From an uncultured Bacilli bacterium (lineage in GTDB: Bacteria; Bacillota_I; Bacilli_A; RF39; UBA660): a stretch of 64,000 nucleotides of DNA. Made by a program: the position numbers and the translations under genes. Below, in pieces: positions 7,985 to 16,458 of this stretch. Where the stretch lies: the NCBI GenBank assembly GCA_934096945.1, contig CAKOND010000004.1:1-64000 (forward strand), given 5' to 3'. The notes under the pieces were generated by a model. The model searched no databases and was not told where the DNA came from. It saw only the letters and a list, made by a program, of their open reading frames with translations. How positions within the stretch are numbered: the stretch's first letter is position 1; each line of letters begins with the position of its first letter.

Positions 7985-9830
7985 ATTCTTTCTTTAGATA
8001 AATGCTTAAAACAGAAATATCTACAGGGTTTACTCCACTTATACGAGATGCTTGAGCAATTGTTTTAGGCCTTATTTTATCTAATTTTTGTCTTGCTTCA
8101 CTAGCTAAATTTGTTACTTTACCATAGTCAATATCTTCAGGTATTTGTTTTTCTTCAAGTTTTTCTAATTTTTCTACTTCTTTATAAGCTTTTTTAATAT
8201 ATCCATCATATTTGGCATTTATTTCTACTTGTTCTTTTACTTCATCTGGATAATCTAAAGTTATAAAGTTTTCAATAAAGTCTAGATTTATTTCTGGTCT
8301 TTTTAAAAGCTCATAGAAATTTAAGCCCGTAAGTGGGACATTTTTATTATTATTAATAAATATTTCTTTAACATCACTAGTTAAATGAAGAGTATTTTCT
8401 GCTAAATATGTTGTTAATTTTTTAATATTTTCTTCTTTAGCAAGTAATCTTTGGTATTGTTCTTCATTTATTGTACCTATTTCATGGGCATAATGGCGTA
8501 GTCTTAAATCGGCATTATCGTGTCTTAAAATAAGACGAAATTCCGCTCTTGATGTTAGCATACGATAGGGTTCTATAGTTCCTTTTGTTACTAAGTCATC
8601 AATTAATACTCCGATATAAGCATCACTTCTTTTTAATATTAGAGGATTTTTATTATTCAATTTTAAAGCAGCATTTATACCAGCAATTATTCCTTGTCCT
8701 GCAGCTTCTTCATAACCACTTGTACCATTTATTTGACCTGCAGTAAATAGATTTTCCAAAACTTTATTTTCTAGACTTGGCTTAATTTGTAATGGATCAA
8801 TTGCATCATATTCAATAGCATATGCATATTTACTGATGACTGCATTCTCTAAGCCATGTAAACTATGAACCATTTGCTCTTGTACATCTTCTGGCATACT
8901 TGTGGAAAATCCTTGTAAATACCAATCGTCATAATATAAACTTTCAGGTTCTAGGAATAATTGATGTCTTTCTTTATCCGCAAATCTTACAATTTTATCC
9001 TCGATTGATGGACAATATCTTGGACCTACTCCAGTTGCGTAGCCTCCGTACATTGCGGACTTTTCTAGATTATCTCTAATAATTTGATGTGTTTTTTCAT
9101 TGGTATAAAGTAAGTAACATGGTTTTTGGTCTTCTAATTTATAGCTTGGTGCAAAATCATTTGAAAATGTCCAATAAGTATTATCGCCATGTTCCATGTT
9201 CATTACAGAAAAATCTATGGAATCTTTTTTAATTCTTTGTGGAGTACCTGTTTTTAATCTTATTATTTTTAGGCCATATTCATGTAATTTTGTTGATAAA
9301 TAGTTACTTCTTCTTTCTCCATGAGGTCCACCTGGCGTATTTTTGCTACCCACAAGAATATTACCACGTAAGTATGTACCTGTTGTTAAAATTACAGTTT
9401 TTCCTTCAATTCGTTCATTATTTTCAGTAATAACTCCTTTAACTATGTTATTTTCAAGAATTAAGTCTTCTACTAAAGCTTCTTTTATTGTTAAGTTAGG
9501 CATTTTCATTAAATATTCTTGCATATTTTTAGGATATGTAATTTTATCTGCTTGAGCACGCAAACTTCTTACAGCTGGTCCTTTAGAATTATTAAGCATT
9601 TTTATTTGAATGTGAGAAATATCTGCGATATGGCCCATTAGACCACCTAGAGCATCAACTTCACGTACTATAATGCCTTTGGCTGTGCCACCGATTGATG
9701 GATTACATGGCATATCCCCTATATTTTTAATATTACCTGTTATAAGTAATGTTTTTTTGCCTAATTTGGCTGCAATATGACTTGCTTCAATTCCAGCATG
9801 TCCTCCACCTACTACAATTACATCATACAT
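7965..9830 (-). CDS. mnmG: tRNA wobble-uridine modification enzyme MnmG
   Basis: FAD-binding subunit that, with MnmE, installs carboxymethylaminomethyl groups at U34 of certain tRNAs. It opens with the dinucleotide-binding motif VVGGGHAGIEAS. The GidA signatures GPRYCPSIEDKIVRF and the AGQINGTSGYEEAA region are present. At 621 residues it is full length. The start is supported by GAGG eight bases before the ATG. It lies nine bases after mnmE and overlaps rsmG, so the three form one operon. Confidence 0.97.
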   Translation of the reverse strand: MYDVIVVGGGHAGIEASHIAAKLGKKTLLITGNIKNIGDMPCNPSIGGTAKGIIVREVDALGGLMGHIADISHIQIKMLNNSKGPAVRSLRAQADKITYPKNMQEYLMKMPNLTIKEALVEDLILENNIVKGVITENNERIEGKTVILTTGTYLRGNILVGSKNTPGGPHGERRSNYLSTKLHEYGLKIIRLKTGTPQRIKKDSIDFSVMNMEHGDNTYWTFSNDFAPSYKLEDQKPCYLLYTNEKTHQIIRDNLEKSAMYGGYATGVGPRYCPSIEDKIVRFADKERHQLFLEPESLYYDDWYLQGFSTSMPEDVQEQMVHSLHGLENAVISKYAYAIEYDAIDPLQIKPSLENKVLENLFTAGQINGTSGYEEAAGQGIIAGINAALKLNNKNPLILKRSDAYIGVLIDDLVTKGTIEPYRMLTSRAEFRLILRHDNADLRLRHYAHEIGTINEEQYQRLLAKEENIKKLTTYLAENTLHLTSDVKEIFINNNKNVPLTGLNFYELLKRPEINLDFIENFITLDYPDEVKEQVEINAKYDGYIKKAYKEVEKLEKLEEKQIPEDIDYGKVTNLASEARQKLDKIRPKTIAQASRISGVNPVDISVLSIYLKKEYGKDEK

Positions 9831-9839
9831 GTTTGTACC

Positions 9840-11189
9840 TCACTTTCCTAAACAAAAATTACTAAATATTTTGTCTACTAATTCACCTTCATAACTATCT
9901 CCCATGATTTCACCAAGATAGTTCCAAGCTGCTTTTAAATCAATTTCTATCATGTCAACAGAATATCCTGCTTCAAGATTATTTTGGGCATTTTTCAAGG
10001 ATTCTTCAGCCTTATTTACTAAATCTATTTCTCTTAGATTACATAAGTAACTCATATCTTTATTTACAATACTGCCTAAATTTAATTTGTTACTAATTGC
10101 TTCTTTTAAAGTATTTAAACCATCTAGATCAATTGTGTTTCCATATATAACATCTTTAATTTTTTCAGGTAATACTAGTTTCTTTTCTAAATCCATTTTA
10201 TTTACAAATACAAGTAATTTTTCATTTTTATATTTATCTAACATGGTTAAATCTTCATTTGTCATTTCTTCATTATTATTTAAAACAAGTAAAACAATAT
10301 CTGCATTATCTGCAGTTTTTTTACTTTTATCCACACCTATTTTTTCAACGATATCTGTTGTTTCTCTGATACCAGCAGTATCAATAAATTTGATAGCTAC
10401 TCCATTTAAAGTAATTGTGCCTTCAACTATATCTCTAGTTGTACCTGGAATATCTGTTACAATTGCTTTTTCTTCATCTAGTAAACTATTTAAAATACTA
10501 CTTTTACCTACGTTTGGTTTACCTATAATTGCAACATTTACTCCTTCTTTAATAAGTCTTCCGTTTTTAGCTCCACTTACTAAGACATTTAATTCTTTAG
10601 TAATATCATCAAGATATTCATGCATTAAATTTTCTGTTACTTCAAGTTCATCAGTGTATTCTGGATAATCAATGTTTACTTCAATGTTGGCAAGTATTTT
10701 GGCTATTTTTTCTCTTAGATTACTAATTTGTTTTGATAATTTTCCATCAACATTATTTATAGCCAAAGTTCTAGCAGCATCTGTTTTGGCAATTATTAAA
10801 TCGTTTACTGACTCTGCTTCAAGAAGATTTATTCTACCATTTAAATAAGCTCTTTTTGTAAATTCTCCAGGTTCAGCAAGACGACATCCTGATGCAAGTA
10901 ATATTTCCATTACTTTTTTAGTAGTGTTAATACCTCCATGACAGTTTATTTCAATTGTATCTTCGGTTGTATAAGTCTTTGGACCTTTCATTAGCATTAC
11001 CAAAACTTCATCAATAACTTCTTGATTATATTTAATGTGTCCATAATGAATTGTGTGGCTGGAAGCATTTTTTAAATCATGATCAAAAATACTGTCTACG
11101 ATGTCTACAGTTTCAGGTCCAGTTACACGGACAATAGATATTGCTCCGATACCCATTGAAGTTGATATTGCACAGATTGTATCTTCCAT
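9840..11189 (-). CDS. mnmE: tRNA modification GTPase MnmE
   Basis: K+-dependent GTPase partner of MnmG. The N-terminal tetrahydrofolate-binding domain is followed by a helical domain with an inserted G domain carrying GKPNVGKSS, the switch region DIPGTTRD, DTAG and NKMD. The protein ends in the catalytic CxGK motif as CLGK. The length of 449 residues is normal. AAAGGAAG precedes the ATG, and an extended -10 promoter lies just upstream (11217-11225), so the operon can start here independently of jag. Confidence 0.97.
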   Translation of the reverse strand: MEDTICAISTSMGIGAISIVRVTGPETVDIVDSIFDHDLKNASSHTIHYGHIKYNQEVIDEVLVMLMKGPKTYTTEDTIEINCHGGINTTKKVMEILLASGCRLAEPGEFTKRAYLNGRINLLEAESVNDLIIAKTDAARTLAINNVDGKLSKQISNLREKIAKILANIEVNIDYPEYTDELEVTENLMHEYLDDITKELNVLVSGAKNGRLIKEGVNVAIIGKPNVGKSSILNSLLDEEKAIVTDIPGTTRDIVEGTITLNGVAIKFIDTAGIRETTDIVEKIGVDKSKKTADNADIVLLVLNNNEEMTNEDLTMLDKYKNEKLLVFVNKMDLEKKLVLPEKIKDVIYGNTIDLDGLNTLKEAISNKLNLGSIVNKDMSYLCNLREIDLVNKAEESLKNAQNNLEAGYSVDMIEIDLKAAWNYLGEIMGDSYEGELVDKIFSNFCLGK

Positions 11190-11193
11190 AAAA

Positions 11194-11225
11194 AATACTT
11201 CCTTTCATTCGGAAGTATTATAACA
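11194..11225 (-). promoter_or_regulatory. mnmE promoter with overlapping hairpin
   Basis: On the minus strand TGTTATAAT (11225-11217) is an extended -10 element 27 bases before the mnmE ATG. Immediately downstream AATACTTCC and GGAAGTATT (11219-11211 and 11202-11194) form a stem followed by T's. The hairpin would be transcribed whole only by read-through from upstream, so it may terminate incoming transcripts while the promoter starts new ones. Confidence 0.5.
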
Positions 11226-11240
11226 CACATTATTAGAAAA

Positions 11241-11756
11241 TTAAAGATTTATTCGAATGGAGTCACTTGAAGTAACTGTTCCACTAGCATATGTTACTGA
11301 TGACTCGAGATTGAAAGTTGGGCGTACTACCAAAGGGCCTCCGTTTCCACCTCCAAGATCAGAGAGAAGTTCATGTTCATCAACACGGCCAACTTGACTT
11401 ATGTAAAATATTTCTTTGTTATTGCTTGCTATACTGGTAAATGTACATTCATTTAAACCATATACACCCAAATAGCTGATATTATTGATTTATTTGCATA
11501 ACTACTCACATCTGTTGACCATGCACTTGGGGCTGCTGCATATCCATAATCACTTGCATACATGAGTTTTATTTTTGCATTATATTCTGTTGCTACATCT
11601 GTTGTATATGTTGTTACATTTAAGTTTGCTGATATTGGGTCTCCACCTTGAACTGTGAAGTATGCGAAAGTAGCCCCGATTAAATGTCATAAATGTTGTT
11701 ATTGCTACCACGCTTAACACTAGTGTTTTTTTCTTATTTTTAAAAAAACTAACTAG
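11241..11756 (-). pseudogene. Broken secreted surface-protein gene with TasA/SipW-type leader
   Basis: The readable N-terminus (KNKKKTLVLSVVAITTF then IGATFAYFT) is a basic, hydrophobic leader ending in an AYFT motif, as in SipW-processed TasA-like proteins of Bacilli. It is followed by QGGDPISANLNVTTYTTD, KIKLMYASDYGY and a C-terminal segment GLNECTFTS through RPTFNLESSVTYASGT. These pieces lie in different frames, with breaks near 11680 and near 11470-11500, and no usable start codon is in frame with the leader. The intact ancestor would have been about 165 residues or more. It lies between mnmE and an Xre gene in a gene-decay patch. Confidence 0.7.
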
Positions 11757-11850
11757 ACATTATAATACTTCAATTGATTATTTACTCTATTTAACTGATG
11801 AACGTAAACCTTGCTCTAAATCTATAGTTGATAATGAAAAAAAGTTCTAA
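11757..11850 (+). pseudogene. C-terminal fragment of an Xre-type regulator
   Basis: The plus-strand reading HYNTSIDYLLYLTDERKP, followed shortly by a stop, is the characteristic end of small Cro/CI-like helix-turn-helix proteins. The adjacent gene has the comparable stretch YLETSTDYLLDLTDDDTP. There is no N-terminal helix-turn-helix in front of it; the upstream sequence belongs to the broken surface-protein gene on the other strand. It is a remnant left by deletion or rearrangement. Confidence 0.6.
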
Positions 11851-11864
11851 ATAATTAACTTGTT

Positions 11865-12197
11865 TTAAATTGTGACCTTGTTGCTAAGAGAGTCTGCATA
11901 ACCTATTAGTCTTAGTTGATCTTCTGTTTTTAAATATATAAATTTTTCCATTAATTCTTTTTCTTTATTATTTAAAGTTCTATTCATATATTTTATTGGT
12001 GTATCATCATCAGTTAGATCAAGCAAGTAATCTGTACTTGTTTCTAAATATTTTGCAAGTGCTATTAATACTTTAGCACTTGGATAACTAACTCCTGATT
12101 CATACATGCTTATTGATTCTTGTTGAACCCCAACTGCCATTGCTACATTTAATTGACTTTTATGTCTTTTTTCTCTAATTATTCTAAGATTTTCCAT
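11865..12197 (-). CDS. Xre-family transcriptional regulator
   Basis: A 110-residue regulator with an N-terminal Cro/CI helix-turn-helix: IREKRHKSQLNVAMAVGVQQESISMYESG at residues 6-34, then a short tail with the typical YLETSTDYLLDLTDD and a C-terminal helix. Such proteins usually bind operators as dimers and often belong to mobile elements or phage-derived regions. No partner toxin or metabolic gene lies next to it; the neighbours are gene fragments. Its targets cannot be deduced. Confidence 0.85.
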   Translation of the reverse strand: MENLRIIREKRHKSQLNVAMAVGVQQESISMYESGVSYPSAKVLIALAKYLETSTDYLLDLTDDDTPIKYMNRTLNNKEKELMEKFIYLKTEDQLRLIGYADSLSNKVTI

Positions 12198-12374
12198 GTT
12201 ACATTTATTCCTTCCATAATTAATTTTATAATATTAATTTATATCAGAAATAAGTATATATTATTTTTATTATAAATTTAATTTATACAGATAATAATTT
12301 ATTATTGTTTTTAATGTTACATAAAATAAAAATACTATTAGATTATTACTTGAGACTGAACTTTGTTCTGGTAA

Positions 12375-12542
12375 TATGAAGAAAATGATAGTGAAACTTA
12401 TTCAAATAAAGGTTATGTGTTTACCTCCACTCTTTCAAAATGTGAAAATGGCGGAGAACTTACTTGGGATGATACAACAAAAAAAGTAGTTTTTAGTGGA
12501 ACTACTTCTGATAAATGTTATATTTATTTTGATAAAGTATAA
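12375..12542 (+). pseudogene. C-terminal fragment of a surface-protein gene
   Basis: An open stretch of 55 codons without a start and preceded by a stop. It encodes SKCENGGELTWDDTTKKVVF followed by SDKCYIYFDKV. Two cysteines framing a short Trp-containing beta segment are typical of repeat or C-terminal units of secreted proteins in gut Firmicutes. The rest of 12198-12580 is AT-rich, with no other gene visible. Confidence 0.5.
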
Positions 12543-12581
12543 TTTGAACCAACACAGTTTTTTTCTTGGATTTTAGGAAAA

Positions 12582-12692
12582 TTTCACCAAATTCCATGGT
12601 TTTTGAAATTGTATTTACACCTTTTTCCAATGTTTTTAATACTATTTTTACACATTTTTCCATCTATTTTTGAGTTAATTTACACAAAATTC
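12582..12692. repeat. Short tandem motifs, downstream flank of the ATPase
   Basis: Four degenerate copies of a 14-17 base motif lie about 30-35 bases apart: TTTCACCAAATTCCA (12582), TTTACACCTTTTTCCAA (12614), TTTTACACATTTTTCCA (12646) and TTTACACAAAATTC (12679). The same motif family flanks the other side of the ATPase gene (14103-14216). The motif occurs in two flavours, ACACCAAATTCC and ACACCTTTTTCC. Confidence 0.75.
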
Positions 12693-12711
12693 TAGATTTA
12701 TTTAAAAACGC

Positions 12712-14049
12712 TTATTTTGTTTCAGAAAGATATCTTTTTAGGAAAAATGCCATAAAATATGGAAATGTATAGAATTTACCATTAAAACCTATATTTTTAT
12801 TGCAAAATTTTATTCCATATTTAATTTCTTTATATTTGTTATCATCTATTACTTTATTAAGTGATGTTGCTTTATTATCACTTGCCTTAACTTCGATAGG
12901 AATTACACTATTAATATCTCGTACTACATAATCAATTTCTATTGTGCCCTTTTCATTTTTAAAAAAGTATAAATTATAGCCTGCTTTCACTAGCATTTCT
13001 CCGATAATATTTTCATATATTGCACCTTTGTAAGTGTTAAAATTTTGGTTATTTCTTAAATCTTTTTGACTATCTTCATCAAGTGACCCTATAAGTAAAC
13101 CATTGTCACCATAATATAATCTATAGTTGTCTGGATTATAATTGCCTTTTAAAGGTAGTTCCATATTAGATAGACAATATGAAACGTTGATTATACCTGC
13201 ATTTAAGAGCCAATCTATTACTCCGATGTAATCTCTACTTTTAGCACCAGATGACACTTTTGATATTTGAAATTTTTTATTATCTTTTCCAAGAAATACA
13301 GGGATTTTTCTATAAACATCAAGGATTTTTCCTTTGTCTAGTCCACCGGCATACTTTGTTATGTCCTCTTCATAATCCATTAAAATTTGTTTTTGCATAT
13401 CTAAAATACCACTGAAATTTTTATTTTCAATAAATTTGGATACGATGGCTGGCATTCCTCCGATTACCATGTAATCTTTGAAATGTTCCGTCATAACATT
13501 CATCTCTGTATTTGATAGTGGTGTACAGTTTTTCATGGATGTATAAAGGTCTTCAATTTGACTTTCTTTATATCCTTTAGCCCATAAAAACTCTTCAAAA
13601 TCTAAGGAGTACATTGTATAATTTATCTTATAGCCTACACTATTTGAGTCAATTTCATTGTAATTTAGACCCATTAAAGATCCACTACAAATTATGTCAT
13701 ATCTACCATCTATTTTAAATGATTTTAAACAGGTTGCAACATTTGGACATTTTTGCATTTCATCAAAAAATATTAAAGTTTCATGAGGTATAAATTTTAA
13801 ATTTGGGTCATGTATGGAAATCTTTTTGAGGATATTATCAACTGAATAACCTAACTCAAATATATCAGAAAATTCTGGTTGAAGTATAAAATTTATATTA
13901 ATATAACTTGTGTAGTTATTTTTACCAAAGTATTCAATAGCATTTGTTTTACCAATTTGTCTGGCGCCAGAAACTATTAAAGGCATTTTCCAATCGCTGT
14001 TTTTCCATTCTAGCAAATAATTATCTATTTTTCTTTTTAATCTATTCAT
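12712..14049 (-). CDS. AAA-family ATPase with C-terminal DUF4143/PD-(D/E)xK-like region
   Basis: A 445-residue protein of the widespread AAA_14/DUF4143 class. Walker A is GARQIGKT (28-35), Walker B is LIFFDE (92-97) and a sensor-like CSGSLMG follows. The C-terminal part contains IEIDYVV and IPIEVKAS (about 370-390), a D...ExK arrangement like PD-(D/E)xK nuclease folds. The true substrate of the class is unsettled, and members are often strain-variable. It interrupts the jag-mnmE part of a normally compact operon, is flanked by repeats on both sides and sits next to decayed genes, so recent acquisition is likely. A ribosome binding site (GGAGG) precedes the ATG. Confidence 0.85.
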   Translation of the reverse strand: MNRLKRKIDNYLLEWKNSDWKMPLIVSGARQIGKTNAIEYFGKNNYTSYININFILQPEFSDIFELGYSVDNILKKISIHDPNLKFIPHETLIFFDEMQKCPNVATCLKSFKIDGRYDIICSGSLMGLNYNEIDSNSVGYKINYTMYSLDFEEFLWAKGYKESQIEDLYTSMKNCTPLSNTEMNVMTEHFKDYMVIGGMPAIVSKFIENKNFSGILDMQKQILMDYEEDITKYAGGLDKGKILDVYRKIPVFLGKDNKKFQISKVSSGAKSRDYIGVIDWLLNAGIINVSYCLSNMELPLKGNYNPDNYRLYYGDNGLLIGSLDEDSQKDLRNNQNFNTYKGAIYENIIGEMLVKAGYNLYFFKNEKGTIEIDYVVRDINSVIPIEVKASDNKATSLNKVIDDNKYKEIKYGIKFCNKNIGFNGKFYTFPYFMAFFLKRYLSETK

Positions 14050-14102
14050 ATATTTTTGTCCTCCATATATAATATACCATTATCGCCAGGAAAAATCAAA
14101 TT

Positions 14103-14216
14103 TTTACACCAAATTCCAATAATTTTAACATTGATTTTACACCTTTTTCCAACATTTTAAGAACTAAATTTACACCAAATTTCTGACTTTTTACATCTAT
14201 TTTTACACCTTTTTCC
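14103..14216. repeat. Short tandem motifs, upstream flank of the ATPase
   Basis: Four copies of the motif seen at 12582-12692: TTTACACCAAATTCCAA (14103), TTTACACCTTTTTCCAA (14136), TTTACACCAAATTTC (14169) and TTTACACCTTTTTCC (14202). The spacing is exactly 33 bases between starts. The two flavours alternate regularly. The array fills most of the gap between the ATPase start and the jag stop. Confidence 0.8.
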
Positions 14217-14242
14217 TAAATTTTGACAATTAAAAACCACTG

Positions 14243-14848
14243 TTATAGCGGTTTAATAACGATATGTCTGTTAGGTTCTTCCCCTTCACTTTCGGTTTTA
14301 ATACCTTTGAAATCTGTTAGGGCACTATGAATTATTCTTCTTTCATAAGATGTCATGTTGTCTAAAGCAACTGGCACATTAGTTTCTAAAACTTCTTTGG
14401 CAGTCTTTTTAGCTAACCACTCTAATCTTTTATTATTTTTTTCTTTATAATTAGATACATCTAAACTAAATTTGTAATATATTCCTGTTGTATTTTGAAT
14501 ATATTGTTTTGCTATAGTTTCTAAAGCTTTCAAAGTAGCTCCTTCTTTACCTATTAAGATGTAATCTTTATTTGAATACATACGGATTGTTACTCTATCA
14601 TCTTTAGTACTCATTTCCATTGTTACTTCAAGTCCCATGTTTTCTACAGTCTTGCGTAAAAATTCTTTAATTTCATTATTAATATCTGTCTTTAAATAAG
14701 CTGTTACTTCATAGATTGTTCCTTGAAATAATTTGCCTTTTTTAACAGAACTTGTGTATAAAAACTCTTCTTTTGAAAGATTATTTTCTTCCATTAAAGC
14801 ACTTAATGCTGCTTCAACAGATTTTCCTTCCTTAATTATTTTTTCCAT
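14243..14848 (-). CDS. jag: RNA-binding protein Jag/KhpB
   Basis: Cytoplasmic RNA-binding regulator (KhpB/EloR) linked to cell elongation in Firmicutes. The Jag N-terminal domain (residues 1-50), a KH domain with IGKEGATLKALETIA, and an R3H domain ending MTSYERRIIHSALTDF through NRHIVIKPL are in the usual order. The 201 residues match short Jag proteins. It overlaps yidC by 17 bases in the conserved rnpA-yidC-jag order. Confidence 0.95.
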   Translation of the reverse strand: MEKIIKEGKSVEAALSALMEENNLSKEEFLYTSSVKKGKLFQGTIYEVTAYLKTDINNEIKEFLRKTVENMGLEVTMEMSTKDDRVTIRMYSNKDYILIGKEGATLKALETIAKQYIQNTTGIYYKFSLDVSNYKEKNNKRLEWLAKKTAKEVLETNVPVALDNMTSYERRIIHSALTDFKGIKTESEGEEPNRHIVIKPL

Positions 14849-15866
14849 ACTTCATACCTTCTTTCTTAACTAATTTATCTTTAATTTTATCCTTTTTATT
14901 TTCTTTTTTATTAGTTAAGTCTTTGTTATTAACTTTATTCATTATTATATTTTGTACTGCGATGAATGCATATGTTACAATCCAGTAGAATGCTAGAGCC
15001 GTTGGAAGTGTAAGTGATGCATAAGTTATTACCACTAACATAACGTATAACATGATTTTCATTTGTTTTGCTGCTTCAGGTGATTGATTTCCTGCTTGTG
15101 ACATTGTTTGTTTGAATGAAAAGTACGTTGATACAGCGATTAAAACTAGTAATAATAAGTATAAGTAATTTCCGGTTTTAATACCTACAAGTGGTGTCAT
15201 ACCTAAATTGAATGTTAATAAGCTTTCTTCATAAATAGCTGGTGTTCTATATATAGCTTGTAAGAATGCAAAGAATAATGGAAGTTGAATAAATGCCATT
15301 AAGCATCCAACCATTGGATTTACTTTATATTTTTTGTAAATCATCATTGTTTCTTGACTTTTGGCCATTAATGACTCATTATCAGTTCTATTACGATATT
15401 TTCTTTCTAATTTTTCAAGTTCAGGCCCAGCTTTTTTCATATTCATTGTTTGTTTTGTACTCTTGATTGTAAATGGAAGTAAAATTAATCTTATGGCAAG
15501 ACCTATAAGTATTAGAGATATACCTAAGTTACCTACTAGTTTACCTAATACTAAAATTAAATATGCCAAAGGTTTTACAAATAAGAATTCCCATAAACCT
15601 GAAGATTCATTTGATGTTATTTTAAAATCAGTACATGCTGGTAAATCTTCAAAATCTATATTTAATTGGTCACTATATTCCTTATATATATTATAAAGCT
15701 CACTATCTTTTTCTGGTAAACATAATATATCTTTTTCAAGCATTTGACCAGTTTCTTCATATGTTACTATTTTTTTATCCTTATCTTGTATGTATTTACT
15801 ATTTCCACATCCACTTGTTAAAAGTAGTGCAAATACTAAAACTAATATTTTAAATCTATTTTTCAT
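14832..15866 (-). CDS. yidC: Membrane protein insertase YidC/SpoIIIJ
   Basis: Inserts and folds membrane proteins, alone or with SecYEG. The start encodes a lipoprotein signal with lipobox TSGC (Cys20). An extracellular region and five membrane segments follow (from about residue 100). The hydrophilic-groove arginine lies within AIRLILLPFTIKSTKQT. The basic C-terminal tail is typical of ribosome-binding SpoIIIJ/YidC1. In spore-formers this paralogue also supports sigma-G activation. It overlaps rnpA by four bases and jag by 17. Confidence 0.96.
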   Translation of the reverse strand: MKNRFKILVLVFALLLTSGCGNSKYIQDKDKKIVTYEETGQMLEKDILCLPEKDSELYNIYKEYSDQLNIDFEDLPACTDFKITSNESSGLWEFLFVKPLAYLILVLGKLVGNLGISLILIGLAIRLILLPFTIKSTKQTMNMKKAGPELEKLERKYRNRTDNESLMAKSQETMMIYKKYKVNPMVGCLMAFIQLPLFFAFLQAIYRTPAIYEESLLTFNLGMTPLVGIKTGNYLYLLLLVLIAVSTYFSFKQTMSQAGNQSPEAAKQMKIMLYVMLVVITYASLTLPTALAFYWIVTYAFIAVQNIIMNKVNNKDLTNKKENKKDKIKDKLVKKEGMKYGKNN

Positions 15867-16192
15867 GAATTTCCTTTCTTTAGTGTATTTATTAAATCTG
15901 TTTCTAATTCACTAAATGAAGCATTATTTGCTTCCCTTTTAATCATTATAATATAATTATTGTTATTTTTAAAGAGAAATCTGTTTTTATCAACAATATT
16001 TCTAAATTGTCGTTTAAATTTATTTCTAACTACGGCATTACCTAGTTTTTTACCTACGGCTATACCGAAGTTTGGTTTATCAAATTCTTTACCTTTAGAA
16101 AATATATAAATATATTTTCCTTTTAGTCTATTTCCTTTATTTATAATCTCATTAAATTCTTCATGAGATTTAACCATTTCATATCTTTTCAT
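15863..16192 (-). CDS. rnpA: Ribonuclease P protein component
   Basis: Basic 109-residue protein that assists RNase P RNA in tRNA 5' maturation. The family signature is present as RNKFKRQFRNIVD, preceded by NFGIAVGKKLGNAV. It lies directly between rpmH and yidC as in most bacteria. A hairpin with a T-run stands between rpmH and this gene, so part of the rpmH transcript probably ends before rnpA. Confidence 0.96.
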   Translation of the reverse strand: MKRYEMVKSHEEFNEIINKGNRLKGKYIYIFSKGKEFDKPNFGIAVGKKLGNAVVRNKFKRQFRNIVDKNRFLFKNNNNYIIMIKREANNASFSELETDLINTLKKGNS

Positions 16193-16207
16193 AATTAATT
16201 TTTAGGA

Positions 16208-16232
16208 AAAAAACCACATTAGAGTGGTTTTT
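16208..16232 (-). terminator. Terminator/attenuator between rpmH and rnpA
   Basis: On the minus strand AAACCAC and GTGGTTT form a stem with a six-base loop followed by a run of T's. It lies directly after the rpmH stop. It would give more rpmH than rnpA transcript, the known arrangement in other bacteria. Confidence 0.75.
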
Positions 16233-16354
16233 TACTTACATAAAACTTTACGTCCTTTTCTACGACGATTTTTTAAAATATCAGTTTCTTTACGAGCAAA
16301 AAATCCATGTTTCTTTGCTGCTTTTCTTTTATTTGGTTGATATGTTCTTTTCAT
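16232..16354 (-). CDS. rpmH: 50S ribosomal protein L34
   Basis: The product begins MKRTYQPNKRKAAKKHGFFA and ends NRRRKGRKVLCK. Both conserved blocks of L34 are intact, but the product is 40 residues instead of the usual 44-46, the missing residues lying in the middle (around ETDILK). GGAGAAAT precedes the ATG. It starts the block that runs away from the origin on the minus strand, as in most Firmicutes. Confidence 0.95.
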   Translation of the reverse strand: MKRTYQPNKRKAAKKHGFFARKETDILKNRRRKGRKVLCK

Positions 16355-16458
16355 AATATAATTTCTCCTTTTCTTTAATAGCGTTATTATTATAATATTA
16401 ATTTAGGGAATAAGTCAAGAAAAATTGTTTTTTAATGTAAGAAAAATGTCTAGTTTTA

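Noticed and set aside
10087..10668. 193-codon plus-strand open frame opposite mnmE
   Set aside because: It mirrors a well-identified gene, is Ser/Phe/Ile-rich as expected for an antisense shadow, and has no ribosome binding site.
12582..14216. CRISPR array
   Set aside because: Repeats are short, AT-rich, degenerate and interrupted by a gene; spacing is regular but the intervening sequences are also AT-rich and no cas gene is present.
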